From Budorcas taxicolor (Eukaryota; Chordata; Mammalia; Artiodactyla; Bovidae): 64,000 nucleotides of DNA. The translations under genes were made by a program, and so were the position numbers. Positions 26,501 through 41,500 of this stretch are shown piece by piece. The DNA is taken from contig NC_068910.1 in assembly GCF_023091745.1 (NCBI RefSeq), forward strand, positions 129,039,170 to 129,103,169, given 5' to 3'. Each line of letters starts with the position of its first letter. Position 1 is the first letter of the stretch. Below the pieces are notes generated by a model. That model saw only the letters and a list, made by a program, of their open reading frames with translations, did not search any database and had not been told where the DNA came from.

Positions 26501-29500
26501 CCAGCATTACCCTAATACCAAAATCAGACAAAGACATTAAGAAAGAAAGAAAGAAAGATAGTGCTAAGTCATGTACCTCTCTTGAGATCCCATGAACTAT
26601 AGCCTGCCAGGCTCGTCTGTCCATGGGATTCTCCAGGCAAGAATACTGGAGTGAGTTGCCATAAAGAAAACTACAAACCAACATCCCTCATAAATGTAGG
26701 CATGGAAATCCTCAGCAAAATATTAGCAAATCAAATCCAACAATGTATAATAAGAGTTATACACCACATCCAAGTGGAATTCATCCCAGGCATGCAAGGT
26801 GGTACTGCATTTTAAAATCAGTTAATGTAATGGATCATATCAACAGACTGAAAAAGAACATGATCATATTAATAGAGGCAGAAAAACTATTTGACAGTAC
26901 CCGATACCCTTCATGACAAAAACTCTCGGTTATCTAGAATTAGAGAGGAACATCTTCAACCTTATGAAGAATGTGTACTGAAAACCTACCTCATACTTAA
27001 TGGTTATTCTGCCATTTTTGTAAATTTTTGAGTTGCACATCAAATCTGGGCTGATCACTCCACACTTACTTAGCCTGCCTGTGAGGTTCATGACAGTTTC
27101 CCTAGCCCTGTGATCATCAGTGATGTCAAACTCACCAATGCAACCATGCTTCATCATCACAGTTAGAAACCTGGAGATGACTTTGGAGCATGGCCTAATA
27201 GGGACCTGGCGTTTGCCTCTCTTTTCAGCATTGTTGATACTCTTGAGAGCGTCAGCCAGGACATTCATGTGCACCATTCTGGCAGCATGGAAAGGTGGCG
27301 CAAAGAGCAGTGATAAAACTTTTAGCAGGTGGCGTGTTCATCTTTGTAGAAAATCAGAATGAATTAACTTAAAAAAAAATAAGTGGGGTTAATAAGTGAA
27401 TAAGTGATTATAGCAAGGTTGTAGGATATAAGGTTAGTATACAAAAGTCAGCTGCTTTCCTATATATCTATATAGAACAAGTGGAATTTGAAATATAAAA
27501 CACAGTGCCATTTAAATTAGCATCAGCAACTGAAATACTTAAGTATAAATTTAATAAAATACAAGATCTATTTAAGGAAAACTGTGACACTTCAGTGGAA
27601 GAAATCAAAGAAACACTATAAATAAGTGGAGAAATATTCCATGGTTGTCGATGGGAAGATTCAGTGGTGTCAGTATGTCAAGTCTTCCCAGTTTGAAGTA
27701 TAGACGCCATGTAATCTCAACCAAAATTCATGCAAGTTATTTTGTGGATATTGACAAGGTGATTCTAAAGCTTACCTGAAGAAACAAAAAAACCTGAGAA
27801 TAAGCAGTACAGTATTAGAGAAGGGCAGAGTTGGAGGACTGACAGAACATGACTTCAAGCTATTATAATCAAGAAAGGGTGGTGTTGACCTTCCCTGGTA
27901 GCTCAGTGGTAAAGCATCCACCTGCCAGTACAGGAGATACAGGTTCGATCCCTGGTTCTGGGACAATCTCACGTGCCGTGGAGCAACTAAACTCGTGCAC
28001 CACAACTAGAGTGTGTGATCTAGAACCTGGGAGCCCCAGCTACTGAAGCCCTTGGGCCCTAAGCCCATGCTCCTCAACAAGAGAAGCCACTGCAAGGGAG
28101 GTCTGTGCACAACGACCAGAGAGTAGCCCCTGCTTGGTACCACTAGAGGGAAGCCCCCCTAGGAACAAAGATCCCGCACAGCCAAAAATAAATAAATAAT
28201 TTTTTAAAAAGCTGTGCTGTTATGTAAAGAATAGACAGATGAAATAGAGAGCCCAGAGAGAGACCCGCATCCTTATAATCAGCTAATCTTTCATGAAAGA
28301 GTAGATGGTTAGATAGCGTCACTGACTCAATGGACATGGATTTGAGCAAAGTCCAGGAGGCAGTGAAGGACAAGGAAGCCTGGTGCGCTGCAGTCCCTGG
28401 GGTCGCAAAGAGTTGGGCACGACTTAGTGACTGAATAACAATCTTTGGCAAAAAGAGCAAAGACAATACAATGGAGCAAAGACAGTCTTTTTAACAAGTG
28501 ATGTTGGAACAACTGGACATCTACATTAAAAAAAAATGAATTTAGATATAACTCTTACACCGTTCACAAAATTAACTTAATGTTTGTTAATTTTCTACTC
28601 AGTGTAGAATACAAAAATATAAAATTCTTAGATTACATGGGAAAAACCTAGATGGTCTTGGGTATGTTGATGACTTTTTAGATACAACATCAAAATCACG
28701 ATCCATTAAAGAAATAATGGGTAATTTGGACTTCATTAAAAAAAGGTCAAAGACCTTAACAGACACCTCACCAAAGAAGATATACAAATGGCAAATAAGT
28801 AGAAATGCAAATTAAAACAATATACCACTATACAACTGTTAGAATGGCCAAAATCTGGAACACTAACACCACCAAATATTGAGCAACAGGAATTTTCATT
28901 TTTGATGGAAGTGCAAAATGCTGTAGTCACTTCAGGTTGTCAGTTTCTTACAAGACTATGCATATTCTATACAGTATGGTATTATCTTCTGTTCTGAACG
29001 ATGCACTTCATGGAAATGAGACATCTGTAAATGACTGTGGATTGAACTTTAATCCCTATGCACTCAAGACACATTTATTTAATGAGTGAAAATTACTAAT
29101 ACTGTTATGACTCATCTGTAGAAATGTTAGTGATTCTAACCTGAATCATGAATGTTAATGTATTGACACACCAAAATAAAATTTCTCTAAGACTTAAAAA
29201 AAAGTCTATACACATACTCTTAACATATGGTTCGGCAGTCCTACTCCTTGGTATTTACCTGAAGGGGTTGAAAACTCATGTCTACACAAAAGCCTGCACA
29301 CAGATGTTTATAGCAGCTTTATTCATAGTTGCTGAATCATGGAAGCAACCAAAATGACCTTCAGCAGGTGAATGGATAAGTAAACCATGGTACATTGAAA
29401 CAACAAAATATTATTCAGCACTAAAAAGAAATGAGCTATCAAGTCATGAAAAGACATGGAGGAACCTTAAATGCATATTGTTAAGAGAAAGAAGCTAATC

Positions 29501-32500
29501 TGAAAGGGCTGCATATGTATGATTCCAACCATATGACATTCTGGAAAAGGTAAAACTATGGAGATGATAAAAAGATTATCGGTTGCCAGGGGGCTGGGGA
29601 GAATGGGGAAAGGATGAATAGGAGCACAGAGGATTTAAAGGGAGGGCAAATATACATCCTGAGAAACGCCGGACTGGAAGAAACACAAGCTGGAATCAAG
29701 ATTGCCAGGAGAAATATCAATAACCTCAGATATGCAGATGACACCACCTTATGGCAGAAAGTGAAGAGGAACTAAAAAGCCTCTTGATGAAAGTGAAACA
29801 GGAAAGTGAAAAAGTTGAGTTAAAACTCAACATTCAGAAAACGAAGATCATGGCATCTGGTCCCATCACTTCATGGGAAATAGATGGGGAAACAGTGTCA
29901 GGCTTCATTTTTTTGGGCTCCAAAATCACTGCAGATGGTGACTGCAGCCATGAAATTAAAAAACGCTTACTCCTTGGAAGAAAAGTTATGCCCAACCTAG
30001 ATAGCACGTTGAAAAGCAGAGACATTACTTTGCCAACAAAGGTCCGTCTAGTCAAGGCTATGGTTTTCCCTGTGGTCATGTATGGATGTGAGAGTTGGAC
30101 TATGAAGAAAGCTGAGCACTGAAGAATTGATGCTTTTGAACTGTGGTATTGGAGAAGACTCTTGAGAGTCCCTTGGACTGCAAGGAGATCCAACCAGTCC
30201 ATTCTGAAGGAGACCAGCCCTGGGATTTCTTTGGAAGGAATGATGCTAAAGCTGAAACTCCAGTACTTTGGCCACCTCATGCGAAGAGTTGACTCATTGG
30301 AAAAGACTCTGATGCTGGGAGGGACTGGGGGCAGGAGGAGAAGGGGACGACAGAGGATGAGATGGCTGGATGGCATCACTGACTTGATGGACGTGAATCT
30401 GAGTGAACTCCGGGAGTTGGTGATGGACCAGGGAGGCCTGGTGTGCTGCGACTCATGGGGTCGCAATGAGTCGGACACGACTGAGCGACTGAACTGAACA
30501 ATGACATGTAAGGATTTGTCTATACCCATGTAATATACGACACCAAGAGTGAACCTTAACAGGGAACTATAGTCAATGTCTTGTAATAAACTATAATGGA
30601 AAATAATCTAAAAGATTATGTGTGTGTATATAAATATATATATATATATATAACTGAATCACATTGCTGCGCACCTGAAACATTGTAAGTCAGCCGTGCT
30701 TTAATGCAGTATATATATTTAAAAGAGAAAAAACTGAACCTTAATGTAAACTGTGTATTTTGGGTGACTGTGAAGTGCCAGTGTAGGTACATCAGTTGTA
30801 ACAAAGGTACCGCCTGGTCAGTGATGTTGATGGTTGGTCAGGCTATGCACATGATGGGGAAGGGGTATATGGGAAGTTTTTGTGCCTTCTCAATTTTGCT
30901 GTGACTTAAGATTGCTCTAAAAATTGTCTTTAAAAATGCGAATGTTCAATAGAGTTCATAATAACAGAATAAGATTTGCTAGCTTTGTGAAGCTCCTCTT
31001 TGTGTGTAGGTTTTTAAGTGTGTATTTATTATTCCTTTTTAGTTGAGTGGGTCTTTGTTGCTGTGCTTGCTTTTCTCTAGTTGCAGAGAGCGGGGGCTCT
31101 TCTTTGTTGCATTGCAAGGGCTTCTCATTGTGGTGGCTTCTCTTGTTGACAGGCTCTAGGGCACACGGGCTTCACTTGCAGCGCGTGGGTTCAGTGGCTG
31201 TAGTCCCTGAGCTCTAGAGCAAGCCTTAGTAGTTGTGGTGCAGGGCTTAGATGCTCCATGGCGTGTGGGATCTTCCTGGACCAGGGATCAAACCTGTGTC
31301 TCCTGCACTGGCAGGTAGATTCTTTACCACTGGACCACCAGGGAAGGCCTGCATGTAGTTTTGCTGGGACTAGAAGGGGAAAATTGAAAAGACTGTGGGT
31401 GTGGCAGACAGTGCCTGCTTTGATGGTGGCTGGTATTAGAGGAGGGAGGGTCTAGATGGAGGATATGGGGCAGTAGGAGCTGCTGAAAGGATACCATCCT
31501 TAAACAGACTAAGTGAGGCTAAGGATGTGATCCAGGACCAGGCAGAGCTCAAGCCAAGTATGGAGCAGATGGGGGGGCTTTTGGTGTTGGGTCCTGTTTG
31601 AGGTTGGGCAGAGCTGGGAAAGATTTTTTTGCTTGCTTTTTTTCACATTTTACTCTCCCTTGAAACCAACTGAAATGGAGAGAAGAATAGGTTGGAGAAA
31701 AATAACAATTAGGAAAGGAACTGTGCTATTAAGTTACACCGGACTTTTGTCCAAGTAGCATTGCTCCTTTGCATCCTCTCCTCAGACCCACGGAGAAGGG
31801 TCCCAAGTCAGCAGAAAGCTTTGGCAGAAGGATTCCTCAGGCTTTGCCATAATCTTAGCACGTTTAAGCAGATGGGTCAAATGTGAAGCTAATTTGGAAA
31901 GCAATAATTTATTCTCTTGATCCAAGCTGATGGTTTTATAATAATATTCATGTGACCTGGGATGATATAAAGGTAATTTAAAGTTATTTCCTCAAGTAGA
32001 ATTTTTATAGTAGAATACTTTCTGCTGAAAACATAAGAAACTATATATACTTATATTGTCTACTTATGTTAGAAATTAATAGCAACTGCTGAAAAAAATG
32101 ATTTCAGTACCTGTTAGATTTCAATATTAAAATCTATTTAAAGTACTGTTTCATCACAGGTTGAACTGCCAAATAGACACTTCTTTCTGATTGGCTTGAA
32201 ATGCATTTTTCTTTGAGCTAAGATGTACATGCTGTGCTCATATATAAGCACCTCCCATTGCCTTTGACTGTTTTTCTTAATGGAAATCTCTTTTTCCATT
32301 ATATTTATTTATGTAATTTAATCAATTCTTCTACCAACTAGAAAAAAGATTTATTTTAAATGGAAGTGGTATATATAAGTATATATATATTTCTTATTTT
32401 ATAAGTAGTATATGTACAAATTTAAAAAAGTTAGAAAATTCAAAAGACTATAAACATGAAAAAATTCTCTCTATAATCATACTAACCAGAAATAATTGCT

Positions 32501-35500
32501 TTTATTATTGTATATCCATTTAGGATTTTTTATGTGCCCAGTAGCACAGTCTATAAAAACAAAAATGTACTCCTAAGGTACATACTGCTTTATAGTGTTC
32601 TTTTTTCTACTTTACATTAGATCCTTGACATTTTTGTTCATTCATATAGATTACATTGTTACTTTTAATAGCTGGATAAAAATTACGGCTGTACCATTTT
32701 TTAAACAGTTTTTCTACTGATGGTCAATATTTAAGTTTATGACTTTTTTAGAGTCAGATGAGTAGATTGGGAAAGATTTCCATGAAGTGTTGTTTAGTCA
32801 AAAAAGCAACATGCAAAACTGTACTTATAATATGATTTCATGTTAGTCAAACAGTAAAATAAACTGTATTTGTGTCAGTTGTAGAAAATAAGTGTGCAAA
32901 AAATAAGGAGGATGTAATTCAAGGATACATCTGGGGTATATATCCTAGATGGGCTTCCCCGGTGGGAACCCGCCTGCGATTGCAGGAGACTTAAGAGACG
33001 CAGGTTCAATCCTGGGGTTGGGAAGATCCTAGGTACCAGGTATATAGAAAGGGTACTGCAATGGGTGGAAAAGGAAGAAAAAGGGATTGCGGGATGCAAA
33101 CTCAAAAGTAAAGAAAACACTGCACTAGAAGATTAAACCATATGTGCTACTATACTTTTTGTTAAATTATGGATAAGGGTAGACACGTGTTTAAGTGAAT
33201 TTATAAGTTTTTTCTGTGCTTAAAAATAAAATGAAAAAAAAGGTGAAAATAATGGATCCAAGGTTGATGCCTAATGACTCCAGATATAACCACTTTTAAA
33301 AATAAAATTAGCCATTAAGTTTTCTACTCTTATAAATGACACTTTATAAACATGTTTGCATATATCTTTGCACACTCATTGACTTATTCCCCATAATAAA
33401 TTCCTAGCAGCGCAATTTCTTGGGCAAAAGGGTGTTTTAAGGGTTTGATATATATTTAGTCACTTGTTAGTTAGGTTTATCTGTTTGTATTTTCATCAGC
33501 AGTTTATGAGAATGCCTGTTTCTTCACAAGTTCATTGATGCTAAGTACTTTCAATCGTTTAAATCATTGCTTATGTGATATAATTAAATAGCATCTTGCT
33601 GTTTTAATTTAATTTTCTTTGATTATGTTATGTTCATTATATTTTCATATGATTGTTAGAAGTTTTACTTTTTGTTTTCTGACTGTCCTTTACTCATTTT
33701 TCTGTGGCTATTTCATAGAGAGACTATTTAACTCTTAATCATATATGTTGCAAAACCTATTGATAGGTATAAAGTGATTATATCAGGTTTCAATTTTCAA
33801 AATAATTTTCCCTTTTAGGGCAGATCCATATACTTTTCCTCCTCCTCCAACTAAGTACCTGCCCCTTCCTTCGAAGTACACGGTGGGCACTCAGACTGAT
33901 TATCGGGATGCTGAAGTTCAAACAGACCCATATTCTCCAGAATATGTAGTATGTCAGGATTCCATCCCTGAGCTCCTGACCCTGGCTACTCTCACGTGGG
34001 GTGAGTTGGAAATTCTTTTGAATATTTGCAGATGACAGTCCTGATGACCACGCATGCTTTTGAGTTCTTGGAAATGACACACACAGGCAACTGTGTTTTA
34101 AAGTATTGCTATTTAAAGTGTCTTGCTCAGTAGAGCTACTTCATAGACTCATACACTTTTTTTGTTCAAAGAGAGATACGCCATTATCATTGTAAGGACA
34201 CTTCTTGTCCTTTTTCCCTGAAGTTGAAGTTACATTTAGACTTAATTTTGTGGTTACTTTGCTGACGATTCACCTCCCTCTTCTCACTGTTTCTCTCAGT
34301 GAATCAGCTCCTTTTCACTGAGAAATTTATATTCTTTCTTTACACATAAGTTTTTTTGAGTATATAATACTGAATGCATATTCCAACATGTAATACGCAT
34401 GACATATTCATATTCCAACAAGAAATAATGTTATCTTATAATATACATTATGCGTATTGTAAATATAGCAATAATATGCATTTTGCATTTTCCAACAAGT
34501 AATAATATCCTCTTACTTTGCTAAAATATCTTGGGATTTATCAAGATTCTCTTACACACTTTATTTGATGATTTGGATGATTTCTTTTGATATTATATCT
34601 GAAATGCTCAGAAATTCACTCTCAGAGTATAGCAATTCACTCTGGTCTAGGCCTTTATAATGTGAAACTATAAAAATTAATAAGAGAAGGGGCCTTTAGA
34701 AATTGTTAGACATTACCTTATTAAACTCATTTGATTGTGCCTAGGAAGCTGAGAACCAGAGAGACTGATCCCTTAAAGGTCATGGAAATACTTAGTGCAT
34801 TGTAATGATTTTTATTAAAATCATTTTATCAAAATGAGGTTACTTTTATTTCCCCAATGTAATGAATTGCTGTGATCAAATCTGTGTTAGTAGCAACAAG
34901 GATGTTCACGTCTGAGTTCTAGTTTTGATTCTTGTTTCTTGGCTCACTTCTTGGATCCATATTAAGCATTCTTGACACCCGCAGTTTAAAGGAGAGACTC
35001 TACCTTAAGTCTAGGTGACAGATTCAGAGTATGCCGAAATCTTTCCTTCTCCTTTAAACACACAGAAAACATAATTATGAAAATTAATAACCACACTTAA
35101 AATAAGAAAATCGATCATTTAGCAGTGAAGACTTCTTCCTAAAAGGGAATCTGTGATGATGAGCAGGGACTCTGAATGGTGAGGAGCCAGACCTGAGTTA
35201 CCTGATTAAACTAAAGGAGGGAGAAACTTCTCTCCTGCCCACAGGTAGGACTGAAGCCCAGTGCTTGCCAGTCTAAGCCAGGTACTCCTACCTGAGGCCT
35301 TGAGCTTTACCTCTTGGTGTGGGAAGGGCTTAGCTTTGAGCTGCAGAAGGACTGGGGCCACACCCTCGAAAACAAGAGGTTTAGGTAGGGGCTCAGAAAT
35401 GCTTCACTTGGTAAAGACCTAATTGGAGCCCTGCCCTGGCAGCTCTGGGGTTGAAGTATCAATAAAAAGCTCCATGTGTCAGGCCTACCTCCTTGTTGGT

Positions 35501-38500
35501 GAGGTCCTGGGTAAAAGTTTAAATGGAGGCCTACATATTATGTGTGTAGACGTTTAAACATTATAGATCAAGCTACTGTCTTTTAGATAAAATACAGTCT
35601 ATATTTTTCACAAATTTTTATAAAAAGCTGAAAGGACAAGTGTACATTTGAAACTCTTAGACTCCTTGGGATTGCATGCTGGCATGTGGCCGCAGTGGGA
35701 GAGGCTGCCTGGTGGCTGGCCCTTTTCTCTGGCTCTGTTCCTCATCGTGAGGGCTTGCTGTGCATGCCTGTGATTGCCTCTCCTGTCCTGCTCTTCCATT
35801 TTCTGTTTAGACATCCTTGCAAACAGCTGCTGTGTGGCCACCCCTTGGGCTTAAGGGTGAACAAACAGCAGCATGTAGTCTGCCCTCAGGAGTCTGAATC
35901 CTGTGAAGTGGCCCATATAGATTTTGGAAGTGGGCATGGGGCCGTTTACGCAAGGAATTCCAGGCTCCCTAAGAGATGGAGTACCTCCAGGTGGGCATTC
36001 TGTAGTATCTTTAAAGTGCTATGGGAAAATAAGCCAAATCTAGAATTCTTACACCAGCCAAACTCTTACTCAGGAGAGAAGGTGAAATAAAGACACTTTC
36101 ATAGGACAGAACATTTCATAGGGCTATCTCATAGGATATTGTAAACACTAATTAAATTCATTTATGTAGTATGCTTAGGCCAATGCCTAGTATGGAAATA
36201 AGCATTCTATAAGTGTTAGCTATTGATCTGAATAAGGTAAGAATAAAAGGACATCCTTGAACATACTTCCAAGTTCAGTCGCTCAGTCATGTCCAACTCT
36301 TTGTGGCCCCATGGACTGCCAGGCCTCCCTGTCCCTCACCAACTCCCAGATCTTACTCAAACTCATGTCCATTGAGTCGGTGATGCCATCCAGCCATCTC
36401 ATCCTCTATCATCCCCTTCTCCTCCTGCCTTCAATTTTTCCCAGCATCAGGGTCTTTTCCAATCAAGTGGCCCAAATATTGGAGTTTCAGCTTCAACATC
36501 AGTCCTTCCAATGAATATTCAGGATTGATTTCCTTCAGGAAGGACTGGTTGGATCGCCTTGCTGTCCGAGGGACTCTCAAGAGTCTTCTCCAACACCACA
36601 GTTCAAAAGCATCAATTCTTCAGTCCTCAGCTTTCTTTATAGTCCCACTCTCACATCCATACACGACTACTGGAAAACCATAGCTTTGACTAGATGGACC
36701 TTTGTTGGCAAAGTAATGTCTCTGCTTTTGAATATGCTATTTAGGTTGGTCATAACTTTTCTTCCAAGGAGTAAGTGTCTTTTAATTTCATGGCTGCAAT
36801 CACCATCAGCATTAATTTTGGAGCTCCCAAAAATAAAGTCTGTCACTGTTTCCACTGTTTCCCCATCTATTTCCCATGAAGTGATGGGACCAGATGCCAT
36901 GATCTTCGTTTTCTGAATGTTGAGTTTTAAGCCAGCTTTTTTCATTCTCCTCTTTCACTTTCATCAAGAGGCTCTTTAGTTCTTCTTCACCTTTTGCCAT
37001 AAGGGTGGTATCATCTGCGTATCTGAGGTTATTGATATTTCTCCCAGCAGTCTTGATTCTAGATTGTTTCATCCAGTCCAGCATTTCTCATGATGTACTC
37101 TGCATAAAAGTTAAATAAGCAGGGTGACAATATACAGCCTTGACGTACTCCTTTCCCTATTTGGAACCAGTCTGTTGTTCTAATTGTTGCTTCTTGACCT
37201 GCATACAGACTTCTCAGGAGGCAAGTCAGGTGTTCTGGCATTCCAATCTTTTGAAGAGTTTTCCACAGTTTATTGTGATCCACACAGTCAAAGGCTTTGG
37301 CATAGTCAACAAAGCAGAAGTAGATGTTTTTCTGGAACTCTCTTGAAAAGATCTCTAGTCTTTCCCATTCTATTGTTTTCCTCTATTTCATTGCACTAAT
37401 CACTGAGGAAGGCTTTCTTATCTCTCCTAGCTGTTCTTTGGAACTCTGCTTTCACATGGGTATATCTTTCCTTTTCTCCCTTGCCTTTCGCTTGTCTTCT
37501 TTTCATAGCTGTTTGTAAAGCCTCCTCGAGCAACCATTTTGCTTTTTTGCGTTTCTTGGGGATGGTCTTGATTCCTGTCTCCTGTACAGTGTCCCGAACC
37601 TCCGTCCATAGTTCTTCAGGCGCTCTATCAGATCTAATCCCTTGAATCTATTTGTTGCTTCCATTGTATAGTCATAAGGGATTTGATTTAGGTCATACCT
37701 GAATGATCTAATGGTTTTTCCCTACTTTCTTCAATTTAAGTCTGAATTTGGCAATAAGGAGTTCATGATCTGAGCCACAGTCAACTCCCAGTCTTGTGTT
37801 TGCTGACTGTATAGAGCTTCTTCATCTTTGGCTGCAAATAATATAATTAATCTGATTTCGGTATGGACCATCTGGTGATGTCCACGTGTAGAGTCTTCTC
37901 TTTTGTTGTTGGAAGAGGATGTTTGCTATGACCAGTGCATTCTCTTGGCAAAACCCTGCTTCATTCTGTACTCCACGGCCCAATTTGCCCATTACTCCAG
38001 GTATTTCTTGACTTCCTACTTTTGCATTCCAGTTCCCTATAATGAAAAGGACATCTATTTTGGGTGTTAGTTCCAGAAAGTCTTGTAGGTCTTCATGTAT
38101 GCATGCATGCTAAGTCACTTCAGTCATGCCTGACTCTTTGTGACCCTATGGATTGTAGCCCTGCCAGGCTATCTTGTCCAAGGGATTCTCTAGCCAAGAA
38201 TACTTGAGTGGGTTGCCACTCCCTCCTCTGGGGGATCCTCCAGAACCAGGGATTGAACCTTCATCTCTTGCATCTCCTGCATTGGGAGGTGGGTTCTTTA
38301 CCATTAGCACCACCTGGGAAGCCCATAGGTATTCATAGAACCTTTCAACTCAGCCTCTTTGGCATTAGTGGTTGGGGCATAGACTTGGATTACTGTGATG
38401 TTGAATGGTTTGCTTTGCAAACAAACTGAGAAAATTCTGTCATTTTTGTGATTGGACCCAAGTGCTGCATTTCAGACTCTTGTTGGCTATGAAGACTTCT

Positions 38501-41500
38501 CCATTTCTCCTAAGGGATTCTTGCCCACAGTAGTAGATATAATGATCTTCTGAATTATTTTTGCCTTTCCTGCCCATTTTAGTTCACTGATTCATAAAAT
38601 GTTGATGTTTACTCTTGCCATCTCCTGTTTGACCACTTCCAGTTTATCTTGATTATGGCCTGACATTGCAGGTTCCTGTACAATATTGTTGTTTACAGTA
38701 TGAGACTTTACTTTCACCACCAGACATCCACAACTGGGCATCATCTCCACTTTGGCTCAGTCTCTTCTTTCCTTCTGGAGCTATTTCTCCACTCTTCTCC
38801 AGTAGCATATTGGACACCTACCAATCCAGGGGGTTCATCTTTCAGTGTCATATCTTTTTGCCTTTTCATACTGTTCATGGGGTTCTCAGGGCAAGAATGC
38901 TGAAGTGGTTTGTCATCTTCTCCAGTGGACCTCGTTTTGTCATATCTCTCTGCCATAACCCAGCAGTCTTGCGTGGTCCTATATGGCATGGTTCAAAGTT
39001 TCATTGTGTTATACAAGGCCACCATTTTGGTTCATTTTCTGTGATTGTGGTTTCCATTCTGTCTGCCCTCTGATGGATGGGAGTACATGCTTCCTGATGG
39101 GAGGGACTGGCTGTAGGGGAAACTAAGTCTTTCTTTGGTGGGCAGGGCCATGCCCAGTATCTTTAATCTAGTTTTCTGCTGATGGGTGGGGCTGTGCTCC
39201 CTCTCTGTAGGTTGGACTAAGGTGGCCCAGTCCTTGAGTTTGCAGTCTCTATGGTGGAGCTATAGGGTGACCTCCTCCGCAAGGACTCATGCCAGTACAT
39301 TGTGCCTCCCAGGACTGTTGCTGTCAATACCTCTGACCCTGTGGCAGGCCACTGTTGACCCGTGCCTCTGTTGGAGACTCCCAAACACTCATAGGCAAGT
39401 CTGGCTCAGTCTCTTGTGGAGTCACTGCTCCTTTCTCCTGGGTCCTGGAGCACATATGGTTTTGTCTTTTCCTTCCAACAGTTTATTTCCCCAGTGCTGT
39501 GGGAACTTTATAATCAAATCCAACTGAGATTCTTATCATTAATGATAAGGCAAATGGGTTGGGTTTGGGGGAGCTAGGCTGGTGTGGATACTAAACATCC
39601 TGCCCTGCATGGGGCAGGCCCATCCAAAAATTAATTGTTGGCCTAATATGGTATTAATAGCATCCTGGTTGAGAAATAATTGAGTTAATGCAGTAAAATA
39701 AGAGAAGAAAAATTAGGTTTGCGGATTAGAAAGAAGAAGCCAAACTATTTTCACCTGTAGACAATGCACTCATTTTTAAAATTTTAATGAACTGAACTAA
39801 GAATCTCAGTTCAGTAAGGTAGCTTATTGTGAAATCTACATACAATTTTACTTCTTCCTTCCCTGGTAGCAGTACAGGAGACACTGGTTCTATCCCTGAG
39901 TTGGGAAGATCCCCTGGAGAAGGGAATGGCAACCCACTCCAGTATTCTTGCCTGGAAGGCAACCCACTCCAGTATTCTTGCCTGGAAGGCAACCCACTCC
40001 AGTATTCTTGCCTGGAGAATTCCGTGGACAGCCCATGCGATTGCAAGAAGTCAGACATGACTGAGCGACTCACACTTTGCCTTTCTGACTTGGATGCATT
40101 TTTCTTTCTCTCTCTCTCTCTTTTCCCCCCAGTTTCTCTGGCTAGGGCTTCCAGTACTATGTTGAATAGGAGTGGTGAGAGTGTGCACTGTTACCTTGTT
40201 CCTGATCTTAGAGAAAAAGCTTCTAACCTTTCACTGTTGAGTATAGTGTTAGCTGTGGGATTCTCTGTATAGTTCATTTTTGTTTAATATTTGTTTCTAG
40301 AGAGGGAGTATAGTGTATGTAAGACTGCAAGGGCCAGATTGTCATGGGCAAATTATGGGTTTCACCACCTACTAACTATGATCTTCTGCAAGTTATTTTG
40401 ATATTTCTTTGTATTTCAAAAGATGGATTTTTCCGATACGGAACGTTCCAAGGTGTGATTATTTAGTAATCACCTAATATCTTTAAATACTTCCATGCAA
40501 ATGAAATGTCTTCCGACTGAGTTGCTAATAAGAAAGAGTGCAGGCACAGATACCATACTCTCAGGCACATGTGGAGACGTATCCCAATATCATTTCATCT
40601 TGTCATAACCTTGTATTTAAAGAGGACAGGAGCTGAGAGGGAGTCAATTAAATACTAGTAGGTATGTGAGTGTGTCTGTGTGTTTATTAAGTGTTCTGCC
40701 TCATCCTCTAGGTCGAGGTCTCCCGGCAGGACAAGCTGAAGTAGAGATGATAGAACGTGCCCGGGAGAAGCGTGCTTGGGAAGACACCCTGCCCTCTCTG
40801 AGTGACACCTCCCAGTTTGAGAAAAGGAGGCGGATGATGAATGCCATGGAGAGGAAGGAGTGGGCCTTCAGAGAGCAGGAGATTGAGAAGTAGGTTCTCA
40901 GTTACCCAGACAATTGCTCCTACACTGATGGGATTAATGTTAATACTTTTAAGCAACAGAGCAAATAGAGTTCCCAAATGTAAGGGTTTAAAAGCAATCC
41001 TTAACCTGTAGAGTTAGGAGACTGGGTTTCAGGAGCAATAACTCCATTATTTTTTCTCCAATAATATAAATATATATATAATGCCTTCTTTATGTGTGAA
41101 GTTCAGTGTGGAACCCAGATTTGAACAACTCCTCACAGCATCTCTGATCTTCTCTTTCTCCTTAGTAACTTATCTAGACTGTCACAGAATTCCACTGATT
41201 TTTGCAAAATGTCTTTCAGACTGACCCTTTCTGTTCTTTACCAGCGCCAGGGTCCCTCGACTTTGACCCTCTTCCTATCCATCAAACAGCCTCCTGGCTG
41301 ACCCTGTCTCTTCCCCCTGGTACCGGATTCAGTCAGGACCTCTTGGGTTCTAGCTGCAGCTAATAAGGCATTTATATTTAAAAGACAACTTGTGGAATGT
41401 TTCAGTTAAGAGATGACCTCACAGTACATAAGTAACAATATGCTAGGGTATTTCTGGTTGAATTTTTAGCCATTTTAACTGATGTATTTTCAGTAATGAG

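Larger units (their letters stand above)
25176..30960 (+). mobile_element. L1 LINE block (sense), heavily interrupted
   Basis: Runs of L1 ORF2 and 3' UTR in sense: agtatacattcttctgaagc, gttaatgtaatggatcatatcaac-type RT sequence near 26820, and 3' UTR ending about 30960 (ttgctctaaaaattgtct). Interrupted by SINEs (26559, 27887), RPS15A sequence (27004), BovB pieces (28305, 29650) and another L1 3' end (about 30555-30730). It may be two overlapping L1 copies. Confidence 0.75.

Noticed and set aside
26930..27277. RPS15A as a functional gene
   Set aside because: Intronless, frameshifted by a one-base deletion, missing the C-terminal third and embedded in L1.
35686..36090. 134-residue plus-strand frame in intron 6
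   Set aside because: No homology recognised, no splice link to CFAP91 in frame, and no sign of codon bias.
39928..40017. Regular 30-bp repeats as a possible CRISPR array
   Set aside because: Units abut with no spacers and are part of a Bov-tA SINE in a mammalian intron.
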